Source of the DNA: Kaistia hirudinis
GTDB taxonomy: Bacteria > Pseudomonadota > Alphaproteobacteria > Rhizobiales > Kaistiaceae
DNA length: 64,000 bases
NCBI RefSeq assembly: GCF_014196455.1
Contig: NZ_JACIDS010000003.1
Location: forward strand, 372,001-436,000
Reading direction: 5' to 3'
Made by a program: the position numbers and the translations under genes. The notes beneath the pieces are model-generated. The model was given only the letters and a program-made list of their open reading frames with translations. It was not told the origin of the DNA and searched no databases. Position 1 is the stretch's first letter, and each line of letters begins with the position of its first letter. Shown piece by piece: positions 51,339 to 60,486 of this stretch.

Positions 51339-51994
51339 ACGCAGGCGGCGGCCCACTTCGGCTCGGGGCCCGCGGTTCGGCGGCGAAGGCGGTCTGCGTC
51401 TTCGTCCATGGCCGCGGCCAGTCCCCCGAGGAGATGCAGTCCCATGTCCTGGCGCGGCTTGCCGCGCCAGGCGTGGCCTTCGTCCTGCCGCGCGCCCCGA
51501 CGGGTGCGTGGTACGAAGCGCGTGCCGTCGACCCGCTGACCTCGGTCGCCCGGGCTCAGCTTTCCGCTGCCCTCGATCATCTCGCCGCCGCCATCGTGGC
51601 GGCGAGGGCGGAACTGCCGGGATTGCCGCTGCTGCTGGCGGGCTTCTCGCAGGGCGCCTGCCTTTCAATGGAATATGTCTGCGCCGGATTGCCGCCGCCC
51701 GAGGCGCTCGTCGCGCTGACCGGCTGCCGCGTCGGCGTTCCGGCCGACGGGCGGGCTGAGGCTGCTCCGGCTGGCCTGCCGATCTACCTGACCGGTGCCG
51801 ATGCGGATCCCTGGATTCCGCTCGGCGCGTTCACGGAAGCGCTCGGCTCGCTCGGCAAGATGGGCGCGCATGTCCGCGCCGACGTCTTTCCCGGCCGCGC
51901 TCACGAAGTTTCCGACGCCGAGATCGCAATGCTCGAGGCGATCCTCTCCGATCTTTCCGCGGGCAGGCGTCCGCGCATGGAGGCGCCACGATGA
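51335..51994 (+). CDS. Carboxylesterase/phospholipase family alpha/beta hydrolase (MhqD-like)
   Basis: The protein has 219 residues, a small serine hydrolase of the EstB/YpfH group. HGRGQ near the N-terminus forms the oxyanion site, GFSQGA holds the nucleophile, LTGADADPW the acid and GRAHEV the His. ATG 51335 overlaps the MhqO-like stop; the open frame runs 57 bp further up. In Bacillus, MhqD is coded with MhqO in quinone detoxification; the same pairing here suggests a side activity on quinone or ester by-products of the hydroxyquinol route. Confidence 0.87.
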   Translation: MNAGGGPLRLGARGSAAKAVCVFVHGRGQSPEEMQSHVLARLAAPGVAFVLPRAPTGAWYEARAVDPLTSVARAQLSAALDHLAAAIVAARAELPGLPLLLAGFSQGACLSMEYVCAGLPPPEALVALTGCRVGVPADGRAEAAPAGLPIYLTGADADPWIPLGAFTEALGSLGKMGAHVRADVFPGRAHEVSDAEIAMLEAILSDLSAGRRPRMEAPR

Positions 51995-53055
51995 TGGACA
52001 GCTTCGTCTTCCCGGGCCTCACCACCCGGGTCGTCTTCGGGTCCGGCACCATGGCGCAGGCCGCCGAGGAAGTGAGCCGGCTCGGCCACGCGAAGGCGTT
52101 GGTGCTCTCCACGCCGCATCAGAAGGGCGAAGCCGAGACGCTCGCGGCGAGCCTCGGTGATCTCGCGGCCGGCGTGTTCTCCGGCGCGACGATGCACACG
52201 CCGGTCGAGGTGACGGAGCAGGCCGTGGCGGCCTTCCGGGAAAGCGGCGCGAGCGCGGTCGTGAGCCTCGGCGGCGGTTCGACCACCGGGCTCGGCAAGG
52301 CGATCGCGGTGCGCACCGGCGCCGATCAGGTCGTGATTCCGACCACCTATGCCGGTTCGGAGATGACCGACATTCTGGGCGAGACGGCAGCGGGCGAGAA
52401 GGCCACGCGGCGCTCGCCGGACATCCGGCCCGAGACGGTGATCTATGACGTCGATCTGACGCTCAGCCTGCCGGTCTCGCTCACCGTGACCTCGGCGATG
52501 AACGCGATCGCCCATGCGATGGAGGCGTTCTACGCCCCGGACCGCAATCCGGTGATCGAGCTGATGTGCAGGGATGCGATGGTCGCGTTCCGCGACGGCA
52601 TCCCGACGCTGATCGCCGATCCGAAAGACGAGAAGGCGCGCGCGCAGGCGCTCTATGCGGCGTGGTGCTGCTCGACGGCACTCGGCTATGTCCAGATGGC
52701 GCTGCACCACAAGCTGGCGCATGTCTTCGGCGGCTCGTTCGAAACGCCCCATGCCGAGACCCACGCCATCCTGCTGCCCTACACCACGGCCTTCAACGAA
52801 GTCGCCGTACCTGAGCTGCTCGCGCCCCTCGCCGACGTTTTTGGCGGCGGCTCGGCCGGTGGCGGCCTTTGGGATTTCGCCAAGAGCGTAGGCTCGCCGC
52901 TTAGCCTCAAGGACATTGGTATCGCCGAAGGCGACCTCGACCGAGCGACGGCGATCGCGGTGAAAAACGCCTATTCGAACCCGCGGCCGATAGACCCGGG
53001 ATCGATCAGGGAACTCCTCCAGACGGCGTGGGAGGGACGCCGTCCGGGGGGCTGA
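51991..53055 (+). CDS. Maleylacetate reductase (iron-containing alcohol dehydrogenase superfamily)
   Basis: The protein has 354 residues, the standard length of MacA/TfdF proteins. The nucleotide motif GGGSTTG is at 94-100. YAGSEMTDILG (120-130) and the histidine-rich blocks ALHHKLAHVFGG and PHAETHAILLPYT are diagnostic of maleylacetate reductase. It reduces maleylacetate, the ring-cleavage product of hydroxyquinol, to 3-oxoadipate with NAD(P)H. The start overlaps the previous stop (ATGATG). It is the strongest evidence for a hydroxyquinol pathway in this cluster. Confidence 0.93.
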   Translation: MMDSFVFPGLTTRVVFGSGTMAQAAEEVSRLGHAKALVLSTPHQKGEAETLAASLGDLAAGVFSGATMHTPVEVTEQAVAAFRESGASAVVSLGGGSTTGLGKAIAVRTGADQVVIPTTYAGSEMTDILGETAAGEKATRRSPDIRPETVIYDVDLTLSLPVSLTVTSAMNAIAHAMEAFYAPDRNPVIELMCRDAMVAFRDGIPTLIADPKDEKARAQALYAAWCCSTALGYVQMALHHKLAHVFGGSFETPHAETHAILLPYTTAFNEVAVPELLAPLADVFGGGSAGGGLWDFAKSVGSPLSLKDIGIAEGDLDRATAIAVKNAYSNPRPIDPGSIRELLQTAWEGRRPGG

Positions 53056-53079
53056 GGGAACAAGAGGGAGGAGAAGCAC

Positions 53080-54354
53080 ATGATTACGAGACGCAATTTC
53101 CTGAAGGCATCCGCTGCCACGGGTGCCGCGCTTGCCGTGCCTGGGCTCGCCGCCCCGGCCATCGCGCAGGGCGCGAAGATCAAGCTCGGCTATGTGTCGC
53201 CGCAGACGGGGCCGCTCGCCGGCTTCGCCGAGAGCGACGCGTTCAACATCCAGGCCTTCCTGGCCTCCGACGCCGGCAAGAACTTCGAAGTCATCGTCAA
53301 GGACAGCCAGTCCAACCCGAACCGGGCTGCGGAGGTGGCGAAGGAGCTCATCGTCGACAGCGAGATCGACCTGATGCTGGTCGGCTCGACGCCTGAGAAC
53401 ACCAACCCGGTCGCGACGACCTGCGAGGCCGAGGGCGTTCCGGTCATCTCGACCATGGCTCCGTGGCAGCCCTGGTTCATCGGCCAGCAGGGCAATCCGG
53501 GCGATCCGGCATCCTGGAAGCCGTTCAACTTCGCCTATCACTATTTCTGGGGTCTCGAAGACATCATCGCGACCTACACGTCGATGTGGAAGCAGCTTTC
53601 CACCAACGGCAAGGTCGGCGGGCTGTTCCCGAACGATGCCGACGGCAATGCCTGGGGTGACGCGAAGAATGGCCTGAAGCCCGGCCTCGAAGCCGCGGGC
53701 TTCACGCTGACGGACCCCGGCCGCTACCAGAATCTCTCGGACGATTTCACGGCGCAGATCAACGCCTTCAAATCGGGTGGCGTCGAGATCGTGACCGGCG
53801 TGGTGATTCCGCCCGACTTCACGACCTTCTGGAACCAGGCCCGCCAGCAGGGCTTCAAGCCCAAGGCCGTCACGGTTGCCAAGGCGCTGCTGTTCCCGCA
53901 ATCCGTCGAGACGCTGGGCGCCGCCGGCAACAACCTCTCGTCCGAGGTGTGGTGGTCGGCCTCGCACCCGTTCAAGTCCTCGCTGACGGGGCAGAGCTCG
54001 GCCGAACTCGCGGCAGCCTTCACCGCCAAGACCGGCCGCCCCTGGACGCAGCCGATCGGCTTCGTCCATTCGCTGTTCGAGATGGCGGCCAATGTGATGG
54101 GCCGTGTGAAGGATGTCGGCGACGCCGAGGCTGTGGCCGCCGCGATTGCGGCGACCGATCTTCCCACCATCGTCGGCAAGGTCGCCTGGAACGGTGCGGG
54201 CGTTCCGCCCTTCGCGGCCAAGAACGTCACCAAGACGCCGCTCGTCGGCGGCCAGTGGCGGATGAAGGACGGCGGCGGCTTCGATCTCGTGATCGTCGAC
54301 AACTCGAACGCTCCCGAGATTCCGGCAGCCGGCAAGATGGAAGCGCTCGGCTGA
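53080..54354 (+). CDS. Branched-chain-type ABC transporter substrate-binding protein, cassette 1 (Tat-exported)
   Basis: The protein has 424 residues. The Tat signal TRRNFLKA (Arg 4-5) ends near AIAQ. The mature domain opens with KIKLGYVSPQTGPLAGF and has MLVGSTPENTNPVATTCEAEGVP and VWWSASHPFKSSLTGQ blocks shared with the paralogue at 61381. GGGAGGAG precedes the ATG. It probably binds an aromatic acid or phenolic compound destined for the flavin monooxygenase and dioxygenases of this cluster. Confidence 0.92.
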   Translation: MITRRNFLKASAATGAALAVPGLAAPAIAQGAKIKLGYVSPQTGPLAGFAESDAFNIQAFLASDAGKNFEVIVKDSQSNPNRAAEVAKELIVDSEIDLMLVGSTPENTNPVATTCEAEGVPVISTMAPWQPWFIGQQGNPGDPASWKPFNFAYHYFWGLEDIIATYTSMWKQLSTNGKVGGLFPNDADGNAWGDAKNGLKPGLEAAGFTLTDPGRYQNLSDDFTAQINAFKSGGVEIVTGVVIPPDFTTFWNQARQQGFKPKAVTVAKALLFPQSVETLGAAGNNLSSEVWWSASHPFKSSLTGQSSAELAAAFTAKTGRPWTQPIGFVHSLFEMAANVMGRVKDVGDAEAVAAAIAATDLPTIVGKVAWNGAGVPPFAAKNVTKTPLVGGQWRMKDGGGFDLVIVDNSNAPEIPAAGKMEALG

Positions 54355-54360
54355 TGATCG

Positions 54361-54394
54361 GCGGCGGCGGCCGGCCAGCGAGGCCGTCCGCCGC
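54361..54394 (+). other. Long GC-rich hairpin after the binding-protein gene
   Basis: GCGGCGGCGGCC (54361-54372) pairs with GGCCGTCCGCCGC (54382-54394) over 12 bp with one bulged nucleotide. It lies 7 bp after the binding-protein stop and has no U-tract. A hairpin here typically protects the upstream message and lowers expression of downstream ATPase genes; this is inferred from position. Confidence 0.5.
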
Positions 54395-54416
54395 GCGCGG
54401 TCGCAAGAGGGATACG

Positions 54417-55133
54417 ATGATCCTGAAGCTTGAAAACGTCTCCAAGTCGTTCGGCGCGTTGAAGGTCGCGGATTCCGTGACCTTTGCCGTGCCGCGCGGC
54501 GAGGCGCTCGGGATCATTGGCCCGAACGGCGCCGGCAAGTCGACGCTGTTCAACCTCATCACCGGCAATCTGCTCGCCAATGCCGGGCGGATCGAATTCC
54601 TGGGCCGGGACGTGACGCGGGCTCCGGCGATGGAGCGGGTGCGCATGGGCGTTGGCCGCTCGTTCCAGATTCCGCAGCCCTTCGAGGGGCTGACCGTCTT
54701 CGAGAACCTCCTGACCGCCGCCGCCTTCGGGCGTGGCGGGCGCGAGGCCGAGATGGTCGAGGATTGCGCCCGCATCCTCGACGAGACGGAGCTTCTGAAG
54801 AAGGCCAATGTCGTGGCGGGAACGCTCAGCCTGCTCGACCGCAAGCGGCTGGAGCTCGCGCGTGCCCTGGCGACCGATCCCCAGCTCCTGCTGCTGGACG
54901 AGATCGCGGGTGGCCTGACCGAGGGCGAATGCAAGGCGCTCGTCGCGACGATCCGCTCGATCCACGCCAAGGGCACGACGATCATCTGGATCGAGCATGT
55001 GCTGCACGCCCTGAACTCGGTAGTCGAGCGGCTGCTGGTTCTCGATTTCGGACGCGTGATCGGCCTCGGCGCGCCGGACGCGATCATGGCCTCGAAAGAG
55101 GTGCGCGAGATCTATCTGGGGCTCGAAGTGTGA
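54417..55133 (+). CDS. ABC transporter ATP-binding protein (LivG-like), cassette 1
   Basis: The protein has 238 residues. Walker A GPNGAGKST is at 35-43, the Q-loop region is GRSFQIPQPFEGLTVFENLL and Walker B LLLLDEIAGGLT. The signature region is TLSLLDRKRLELARAL, in which the usual LSGG is replaced by LSLLD, as in many HAAT ATPases for aromatic substrates and in the paralogue at 62722. AAGAGGG precedes the ATG. It overlaps the LivF-like gene by one base. Confidence 0.9.
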   Translation: MILKLENVSKSFGALKVADSVTFAVPRGEALGIIGPNGAGKSTLFNLITGNLLANAGRIEFLGRDVTRAPAMERVRMGVGRSFQIPQPFEGLTVFENLLTAAAFGRGGREAEMVEDCARILDETELLKKANVVAGTLSLLDRKRLELARALATDPQLLLLDEIAGGLTEGECKALVATIRSIHAKGTTIIWIEHVLHALNSVVERLLVLDFGRVIGLGAPDAIMASKEVREIYLGLEV

Positions 55134-55837
55134 TGTTGCTCGAGACCCGCGCCCTCACCGCCAATTACGGCCAGTTCCGCGCCCTGTTCGGTGTCGACGT
55201 CACCGTCGATGCCGGCGAGTGCGTCGCCATCATCGGCGCGAATGGCGCCGGCAAATCGACGTTGATGCGCTCGATCACCGGGGTGCTGCGCAACGAGCCC
55301 GGCATGGTGCTGCATCGGGGCGAGTCGATCGGCGCGCTCTCGTCCGCCGAGGTCATGAAGCGCGGCATCGCGATGGTTCCCGAAGGCCGCCGTCTGTTTC
55401 CCTCGCTCACGGTCGAGGAAAATCTCCTGATCGGCGGGCAGATGCGCAAGGCGCCGGGTCCCTGGAACCTCGCCGCGATCTACGACCTCTTTCCGATCCT
55501 GCGCGAGCGGCGCCGGAACCCGGGCACGGCGCTGTCCGGCGGACAGCAGCAGATGGTGGCCATCGGCCGCGCGCTGATGTCGAACCCGGAACTGCTGCTC
55601 TGCGACGAGATCAGCCTCGGTCTCGCGCCCGTCGTCATCCGCGACATCTATGCCGCGCTGCCGAAGATCCGCGAAGGCGGGGCGGCGATCGTCGTCGTCG
55701 AACAGGATATCGGCAAGGCGCTCGCCGTCGCCGACCGCGTCTATTGCATGATGGAGGGGCATGTGACGCTCGCCGCCAAGGCCGGCGACGTGACGCGCGA
55801 GGCGATCCACGCCGCCTATTTCGGGGAGGCGGCATGA
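55133..55837 (+). CDS. ABC transporter ATP-binding protein (LivF-like), cassette 1
   Basis: The protein has 234 residues. Walker A GANGAGKST is at 35-43, followed by VPEGRRLFPSLTVEENL, the canonical signature LSGGQQQMVAIGRAL and Walker B LLLCDEISLGLAP. It pairs with the LivG-like subunit, whose signature is degenerate, so the two ATP sites are asymmetric. TGATG overlap upstream and ATGA overlap with the permease downstream. Confidence 0.92.
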   Translation: MLLETRALTANYGQFRALFGVDVTVDAGECVAIIGANGAGKSTLMRSITGVLRNEPGMVLHRGESIGALSSAEVMKRGIAMVPEGRRLFPSLTVEENLLIGGQMRKAPGPWNLAAIYDLFPILRERRRNPGTALSGGQQQMVAIGRALMSNPELLLCDEISLGLAPVVIRDIYAALPKIREGGAAIVVVEQDIGKALAVADRVYCMMEGHVTLAAKAGDVTREAIHAAYFGEAA

Positions 55838-56697
55838 TCCTCGTCGACACACTCGTTCAGGGAATTTTGCTCGGCGGACTCTATGCGCTGTTCGCCGCGG
55901 GGCTCTCGCTCGTCTTCGGCATCATGCGGCTGGTCAATCTCGCCCATGGCGATCTGATCGTGTTCGCCGCCTATCTGGTGCTGCTCGGCGTCTCCCTGCT
56001 CGGCCTTTCGCCTTTCGTCGCGGCCCTGCTCGCGGCGCCGATCATGTTCGTCCTCGGCTGGCTGCTGCAGAGCGCGGTGCTCAACCGCGTCCTCGGCAAG
56101 GACATCCTGCCGCCGCTCCTCGTCACCTTCGGTCTCTCGATCGCCATCCAGAACGGCCTGCTCGAGGCCTTCTCGGCCGATAGCCGCCGCATCCCCGCCG
56201 GAGCGCTCGAGGGCGCGTCGATCAATCTGGGGATCGTCACGGTCGGCGTGATGCCGCTCCTCACCTTCGCCTCGGCCATCGCCGTGATCGTGGCGCTGAA
56301 CGCGATCTTCTATCAGACAGCGCTCGGCCGCGCCTTCCGCGCGACATCGGACGACACCGTCACCGCCGGCCTCATGGGCATCGAGCCCAAGCGGATCTTC
56401 GCGATCGCGACCGGGCTCGCCATGGTCGTGGTCACCGTCGCGGCGCTCTATCTCGGCATGCGCGCCAATTTCGATCCCTCGGTCGGTCCGGCGCGCCTGC
56501 TCTATGCGTTCGAGGCGGTGATCATCGGCGGGCTCGGCAGTCTGTGGGGCACGCTCGCCGGCGGCATCATCATCGGTGTCGCGCAGACCTTCGGCGCCGC
56601 GATCAATCCCGAATGGCAGATCCTCGCCGGCCATATCGCCTTCCTGCTGGTGCTCCTGGTCAAGCCGCGGGGTCTGTTCCCGCGTGCGGTGGATTGA
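55834..56697 (+). CDS. Branched-chain-type ABC permease (LivH-like), cassette 1
   Basis: The protein has 287 residues. LivH hallmarks are GILLGGLYALFAAGLSLVFGIMRLVNLAHGDLI and IIGGLGSLWGTLAGGIIIG, ending HIAFLLVLLVKPRGLF. It starts at ATG 55834 inside the LivF-like stop. It is an inner-membrane channel half paired with the LivM-like gene 15 bp downstream. Confidence 0.93.
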   Translation: MILVDTLVQGILLGGLYALFAAGLSLVFGIMRLVNLAHGDLIVFAAYLVLLGVSLLGLSPFVAALLAAPIMFVLGWLLQSAVLNRVLGKDILPPLLVTFGLSIAIQNGLLEAFSADSRRIPAGALEGASINLGIVTVGVMPLLTFASAIAVIVALNAIFYQTALGRAFRATSDDTVTAGLMGIEPKRIFAIATGLAMVVVTVAALYLGMRANFDPSVGPARLLYAFEAVIIGGLGSLWGTLAGGIIIGVAQTFGAAINPEWQILAGHIAFLLVLLVKPRGLFPRAVD

Positions 56698-56712
56698 GGG
56701 CGGCAAAGAACC

Positions 56713-57777
56713 ATGACCCAGCTCGCCTCCTATCGCCTCACCACCCGCACCCGGACCGGCACGGCCGCTGGCCTTGCCGCGCTCGTGCTGATCGCCGTCG
56801 GCATCGTGTTGCCGGCTTTCGTCTCGCGCAGCGTGATCCAGGATCTCTTCTACATCCTGACCATGCTGACGCTGGCGCAGCTCTGGAACCTGCTCGCCGG
56901 CTATGGCGGCCTCGTCTCGGTCGGCCAGCAGGCCTTCGTCGGCATCGGCGCCTATGCGATGTTCGCGGGCGTCATCCTGGCCGGCTGGAATCCGGTCTTC
57001 GCAATCCTACTCGGCGGTGTCGCTGCGCTCATCTTGGCCATTCCGACGGCCTTCTTCGTCTTCCGCCTGCAGGGCGCCTATTTCGCCATCGGCACCTGGG
57101 TGATCGCAGAAGTCACCCGCCTGCTTGTCGCGCAGTGGAAGACGCTCGGCGGCGGCACGGGCACGTCGCTGCCGCGTGAGGCGACCGGCAGCATCCTGGG
57201 CGTCGACGCGATCCGTGCGCTTTTCTCCGTGCGCGAGGCGGCTGCGCGCGACATCCTCGCCTATTGGCTGGCGCTGGTCCTCGTCGTTGCCGTGACGGGC
57301 GGCATCTACTGGCTGCTGCGCAACCGGCTCGGCCTGGCGCTCGCGGCCGTGCGCGACAATACCGAGGCGGCGAAATCCGTCGGCGTCGATGCCGGCCGGC
57401 TCAAATGGGCGGTCTTCCTGCTCGCATCCGTCGCGACGGGCCTGACCGGCGCGCTCATCTTCCTGCAGACCGCCCGCATCTCGCCCGATGCTGCCTTCGC
57501 GCTGACCGACTGGACCGCTTATGTCGTCTTCATCGTCGTCATCGGCGGCATCGGCACGATCGAGGGCCCGATCCTGGGCGTGATCGTCTTCTTCATCCTT
57601 CGCTCGGCGCTCGCCGACTACGGCAGCTGGTACCTGCTGAGCCTCGGCATCATCGCCATCGTCGTCATGCTTTTCGCACCACGGGGCCTGTGGGGGCTGA
57701 TCTCCTCCCGCAGCGGCCTGCACCTGTTCCCGGTCCGCCGCAGGCTGGCCGGTCCGAAGATCGAGGGAGGACACTGA
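56713..57777 (+). CDS. Branched-chain-type ABC permease (LivM-like), cassette 1
   Basis: The protein has 354 residues with LivM blocks LLAGYGGLVSVGQQAFVGIGAY, LALAAVRDNTEAAKSVGVD and VIGGIGTIEGPILGVIVFF. The C-terminus is basic (LHLFPVRRRLAGP). The stop overlaps the monooxygenase ATG (TGATG), which ties the transporter to the catabolic enzyme and supports import of that enzyme's substrate. Confidence 0.93.
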   Translation: MTQLASYRLTTRTRTGTAAGLAALVLIAVGIVLPAFVSRSVIQDLFYILTMLTLAQLWNLLAGYGGLVSVGQQAFVGIGAYAMFAGVILAGWNPVFAILLGGVAALILAIPTAFFVFRLQGAYFAIGTWVIAEVTRLLVAQWKTLGGGTGTSLPREATGSILGVDAIRALFSVREAAARDILAYWLALVLVVAVTGGIYWLLRNRLGLALAAVRDNTEAAKSVGVDAGRLKWAVFLLASVATGLTGALIFLQTARISPDAAFALTDWTAYVVFIVVIGGIGTIEGPILGVIVFFILRSALADYGSWYLLSLGIIAIVVMLFAPRGLWGLISSRSGLHLFPVRRRLAGPKIEGGH

Positions 57778-59531
57778 TGGCCGATATCGAAACCGACGTG
57801 CTGATCGTGGGAACGGGCCCTGCCGGCTCGGCCACGGCGGCGCTGCTTTCGAGCTATGGCGTCGCGAACATGGTCATTAACCGCTATCGCTGGCTGGCCG
57901 ACACCCCGCGCGCCCACATCACCAACCAGCGCGCCATGGAAGTGCTGCGCGACCTCGGCCCCGACGTCGAGGGCGAGGCGGTGATGCATGCTTCGCCCCA
58001 GGAGATCATGGGCGAGAACGTCTTCTGCGAGAGCCTCGCCGGCGAAGAAATCGGCCGCATGAAGAGCTGGGGCACGCACCCGCTCTCCAAGGCCGAACAT
58101 CTGCTCTCCTCGCCCTGCTTCATGAACGATCTGCCGCAGACCTTCATGGAGCCGATCCTGTTCAAGACGGCCTGCTCACGCGGCACGCAGGCCCGGATGA
58201 GCACGGAATATCTCTCCCACATCCAGGACGACGAGGGCGTCACGACGACCTGCCGCGACCGCCTGTCGGGCAAGGAATTCACGGTCCGCTCCAAGTTCCT
58301 GGTCGGCGCCGATGGCGGCAATTCGCTCGTCGCCGAGCATCTTGGCCTGCCCTTCGAGGGCAAGATGGGCGTCGGCGGCTCGATGAACATCCTGTTCCGG
58401 GCCGATCTCTCCAAATACGTCGCCCATCGCCCGAGCGTTCTCTACTGGGTCATGCAGCCGGGCGCGGATGTCGGCGGCATCGGCATGGGCCTCGTGCGCA
58501 TGGTCCGGCCGTGGAACGAATGGCTGATCGTCTGGGGCTACGACATCAACCAGCCGCCGCCCGAGGTGACGCCGGCGCTGGCGACCGAAGTCGCGCGCCA
58601 GCTGGTCGGTGATCCGAACCTCGAAATCGAGCTGCTGCGCGCCAACACCTGGACGGTGAACAACTGCTTCGCCACGCATATGCAGAAAGGGCGCGCCTTC
58701 ATCATGGGCGACGCCGCCCATCGCCATCCCCCGTCCAACGGCCTCGGCTCCAACACTTCGATCCAGGATTCGTTCAACCTCGCCTGGAAGCTCGCCAAGG
58801 TCGTGAAGGGCCAGGCCGGCCTCGGCCTGCTCGACAGCTATTCCGCCGAGCGTGCGCCGGTCGCCCGCCAGATCGTGACGCGCGCCAATCAGTCGATCGC
58901 CGAGTTCGGTCCGATCTTCGAGGCGCTCGGCATGGATGGCGGCGTCGACCACGAGAAGATCCAGAAGAACATGGAGGCGCGTGCCGACGCGACGCCGGCC
59001 GCCGAGGCGCAGCGTGAGGCGCTCCGCAAGGCGATCGCGTTCAAGAAGTACGAGTTCGATGCGCATGGCGTCGAGATGAACCAGCGCTATCGCTCGGAGG
59101 CGATCGCGACGGATGGGCAGGCGGAGCCGGCCTTTGAGAAGGATCGCGAGCTGCACTACGCGCCGACCACCTGGCCGGGCGCGCGGCTACCGCATGTGTG
59201 GGTGTTCGATCGTGCGGGTGCCAAGGTCTCGACGCTCGACCTGTGCGGTCGCGGGGAGTTCACGCTGCTGACCGGCATCGGCGGCGAGGCCTGGGTCAAG
59301 GCTGCGGAGACCGTCAGCGCCGAACTTGGCCTGCCGATCCGCACCCATGTCATCGGTCCGCGCCGCGCCATCGAGGACCACACCGGCGACTGGGCGCGGG
59401 CGAGCGAGATTCGCGACGCCGGCTGCCTGATCGTGCGTCCCGATCATCACGTGGCCTGGCGCTCGGAAACGCTCGCCGCCGATCCGGCGGCCGAACTGCG
59501 CCGCGTGCTCACATCCATTCTCGCGCGCTGA
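57777..59531 (+). CDS. FAD-dependent phenol monooxygenase (TfdB-like)
   Basis: The protein has 584 residues of the PHBH/phenol hydroxylase class. The FAD motif GTGPAGSATA is at 12-21, the DG motif GADGGNS at 177-183, and GDAAHRHPPSNGLGSNTSIQD begins at 311, a sequence typical of 2,4-dichlorophenol 6-monooxygenase and relatives. A thioredoxin-like C-terminal domain follows. It hydroxylates a phenol ortho to the hydroxyl with NAD(P)H and O2. Next to a hydroxyquinol dioxygenase, resorcinol or a resorcylate is a reasonable substrate; this is inferred. TGATG overlap with the transporter gene. Confidence 0.9.
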   Translation: MADIETDVLIVGTGPAGSATAALLSSYGVANMVINRYRWLADTPRAHITNQRAMEVLRDLGPDVEGEAVMHASPQEIMGENVFCESLAGEEIGRMKSWGTHPLSKAEHLLSSPCFMNDLPQTFMEPILFKTACSRGTQARMSTEYLSHIQDDEGVTTTCRDRLSGKEFTVRSKFLVGADGGNSLVAEHLGLPFEGKMGVGGSMNILFRADLSKYVAHRPSVLYWVMQPGADVGGIGMGLVRMVRPWNEWLIVWGYDINQPPPEVTPALATEVARQLVGDPNLEIELLRANTWTVNNCFATHMQKGRAFIMGDAAHRHPPSNGLGSNTSIQDSFNLAWKLAKVVKGQAGLGLLDSYSAERAPVARQIVTRANQSIAEFGPIFEALGMDGGVDHEKIQKNMEARADATPAAEAQREALRKAIAFKKYEFDAHGVEMNQRYRSEAIATDGQAEPAFEKDRELHYAPTTWPGARLPHVWVFDRAGAKVSTLDLCGRGEFTLLTGIGGEAWVKAAETVSAELGLPIRTHVIGPRRAIEDHTGDWARASEIRDAGCLIVRPDHHVAWRSETLAADPAAELRRVLTSILAR

Positions 59532-59541
59532 GGAGACGGCG

Positions 59542-60432
59542 ATGAACGCGGATCACGAATATGGCTACTTCACCGAGGCGGACTCGGCGGATGTGGTCGT
59601 GGCGCGCAACAAGAACGCGAAGGATGAGCGCCTCAAGCAGATCATGGAGGTGATCACCCGCAAGCTGCACGAGGCGGTCAAGGAGATCGAGCCGACCCAG
59701 GATGAGTGGTTCCGCGCGATCATGTTCCTGACCGAGACGGGGCAGATCTGCAACGAGTGGCGGCAGGAATACATCCTGCTGTCCGATATCCTCGGCGTCT
59801 CGATGCTGGTCGACGCGATCAACAATCGCAAGCCCTCGGGCGCTTCGGAGTCGACCGTGCTGGGGCCGTTCCACGTCGCCGGCGCACCCGAACTGCCGAT
59901 GGGCGCCGACATCTGCCTCGACCAGAAGGGCGAGCCGATGTTCGTCCATGGCCATATCCTCGACACGAAGGGCAACCCGGTCGAGGGCGCCAAGATCGAC
60001 GTCTGGCAGGCCAATGACGAGGGCTTCTACGACGTGCAGCAGAAGGGCATCCAGCCCGACTTCAACCTGCGCGGCGTCTTCCGCACCGGCCCGGACGGCC
60101 GCTACTGGTTCCGCGGCGTGAAACCGAAATACTACCCGATCCCCGACGACGGCCCGGTCGGCAAGCTGCTCGGCGCGCTCGGACGCCATCCCAACCGCCC
60201 GGCGCACCTGCACTACATCATCTCGGCGGACGGCTATGAGCCGCTCACCACGCACATCTTCGATCCGGATGATCCCTACATCAATTCGGACGCCGTCTTC
60301 GGCGTGAAGAAGAGCCTGCTCGCCGAGTTCGTGAAGATCGACGACGCGACGGCGGCGACCACGGTCGGTCTCAAGGCGCCCTACTACGACGTGGAGTTCG
60401 ACTTCGTCCTGTCGCGGGCGAAGACGGCCTGA
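59542..60432 (+). CDS. Hydroxyquinol 1,2-dioxygenase (intradiol), second copy
   Basis: The protein has 296 residues. Fe(III) ligands are Tyr 163 (GFYDVQ), Tyr 197 (KPKYYPIP), His 222 and His 224 (PAHLHY), matching known hydroxyquinol enzymes in position. The GPFHVAGAPELP segment is typical of hydroxyquinol rather than catechol dioxygenases. It converts hydroxyquinol to maleylacetate, the substrate of the reductase at 51991. It follows the monooxygenase by 10 bp. The paralogue at 49467 is more diverged (GPFYRADVPE), so the two may differ in substrate. Confidence 0.93.
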   Translation: MNADHEYGYFTEADSADVVVARNKNAKDERLKQIMEVITRKLHEAVKEIEPTQDEWFRAIMFLTETGQICNEWRQEYILLSDILGVSMLVDAINNRKPSGASESTVLGPFHVAGAPELPMGADICLDQKGEPMFVHGHILDTKGNPVEGAKIDVWQANDEGFYDVQQKGIQPDFNLRGVFRTGPDGRYWFRGVKPKYYPIPDDGPVGKLLGALGRHPNRPAHLHYIISADGYEPLTTHIFDPDDPYINSDAVFGVKKSLLAEFVKIDDATAATTVGLKAPYYDVEFDFVLSRAKTA

Positions 60433-60436
60433 AGGC

Positions 60437-60458
60437 CTGCGCCCGGAGGGGGGCGCAG
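60437..60458 (+). other. Hairpin between dioxygenase and SDR genes
   Basis: CTGCGCCC and GGGCGCAG form a perfect 8-bp stem around GGAGGG, 4 bp after the dioxygenase stop. No U-tract follows, so an mRNA 3'-protecting or processing element is more likely than a terminator. The SDR gene has its own CGGGAGGAA ribosome site downstream. Confidence 0.45.
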
Positions 60459-60486
60459 CAGTGAATTGCGGTAACGGGAGGAACAG

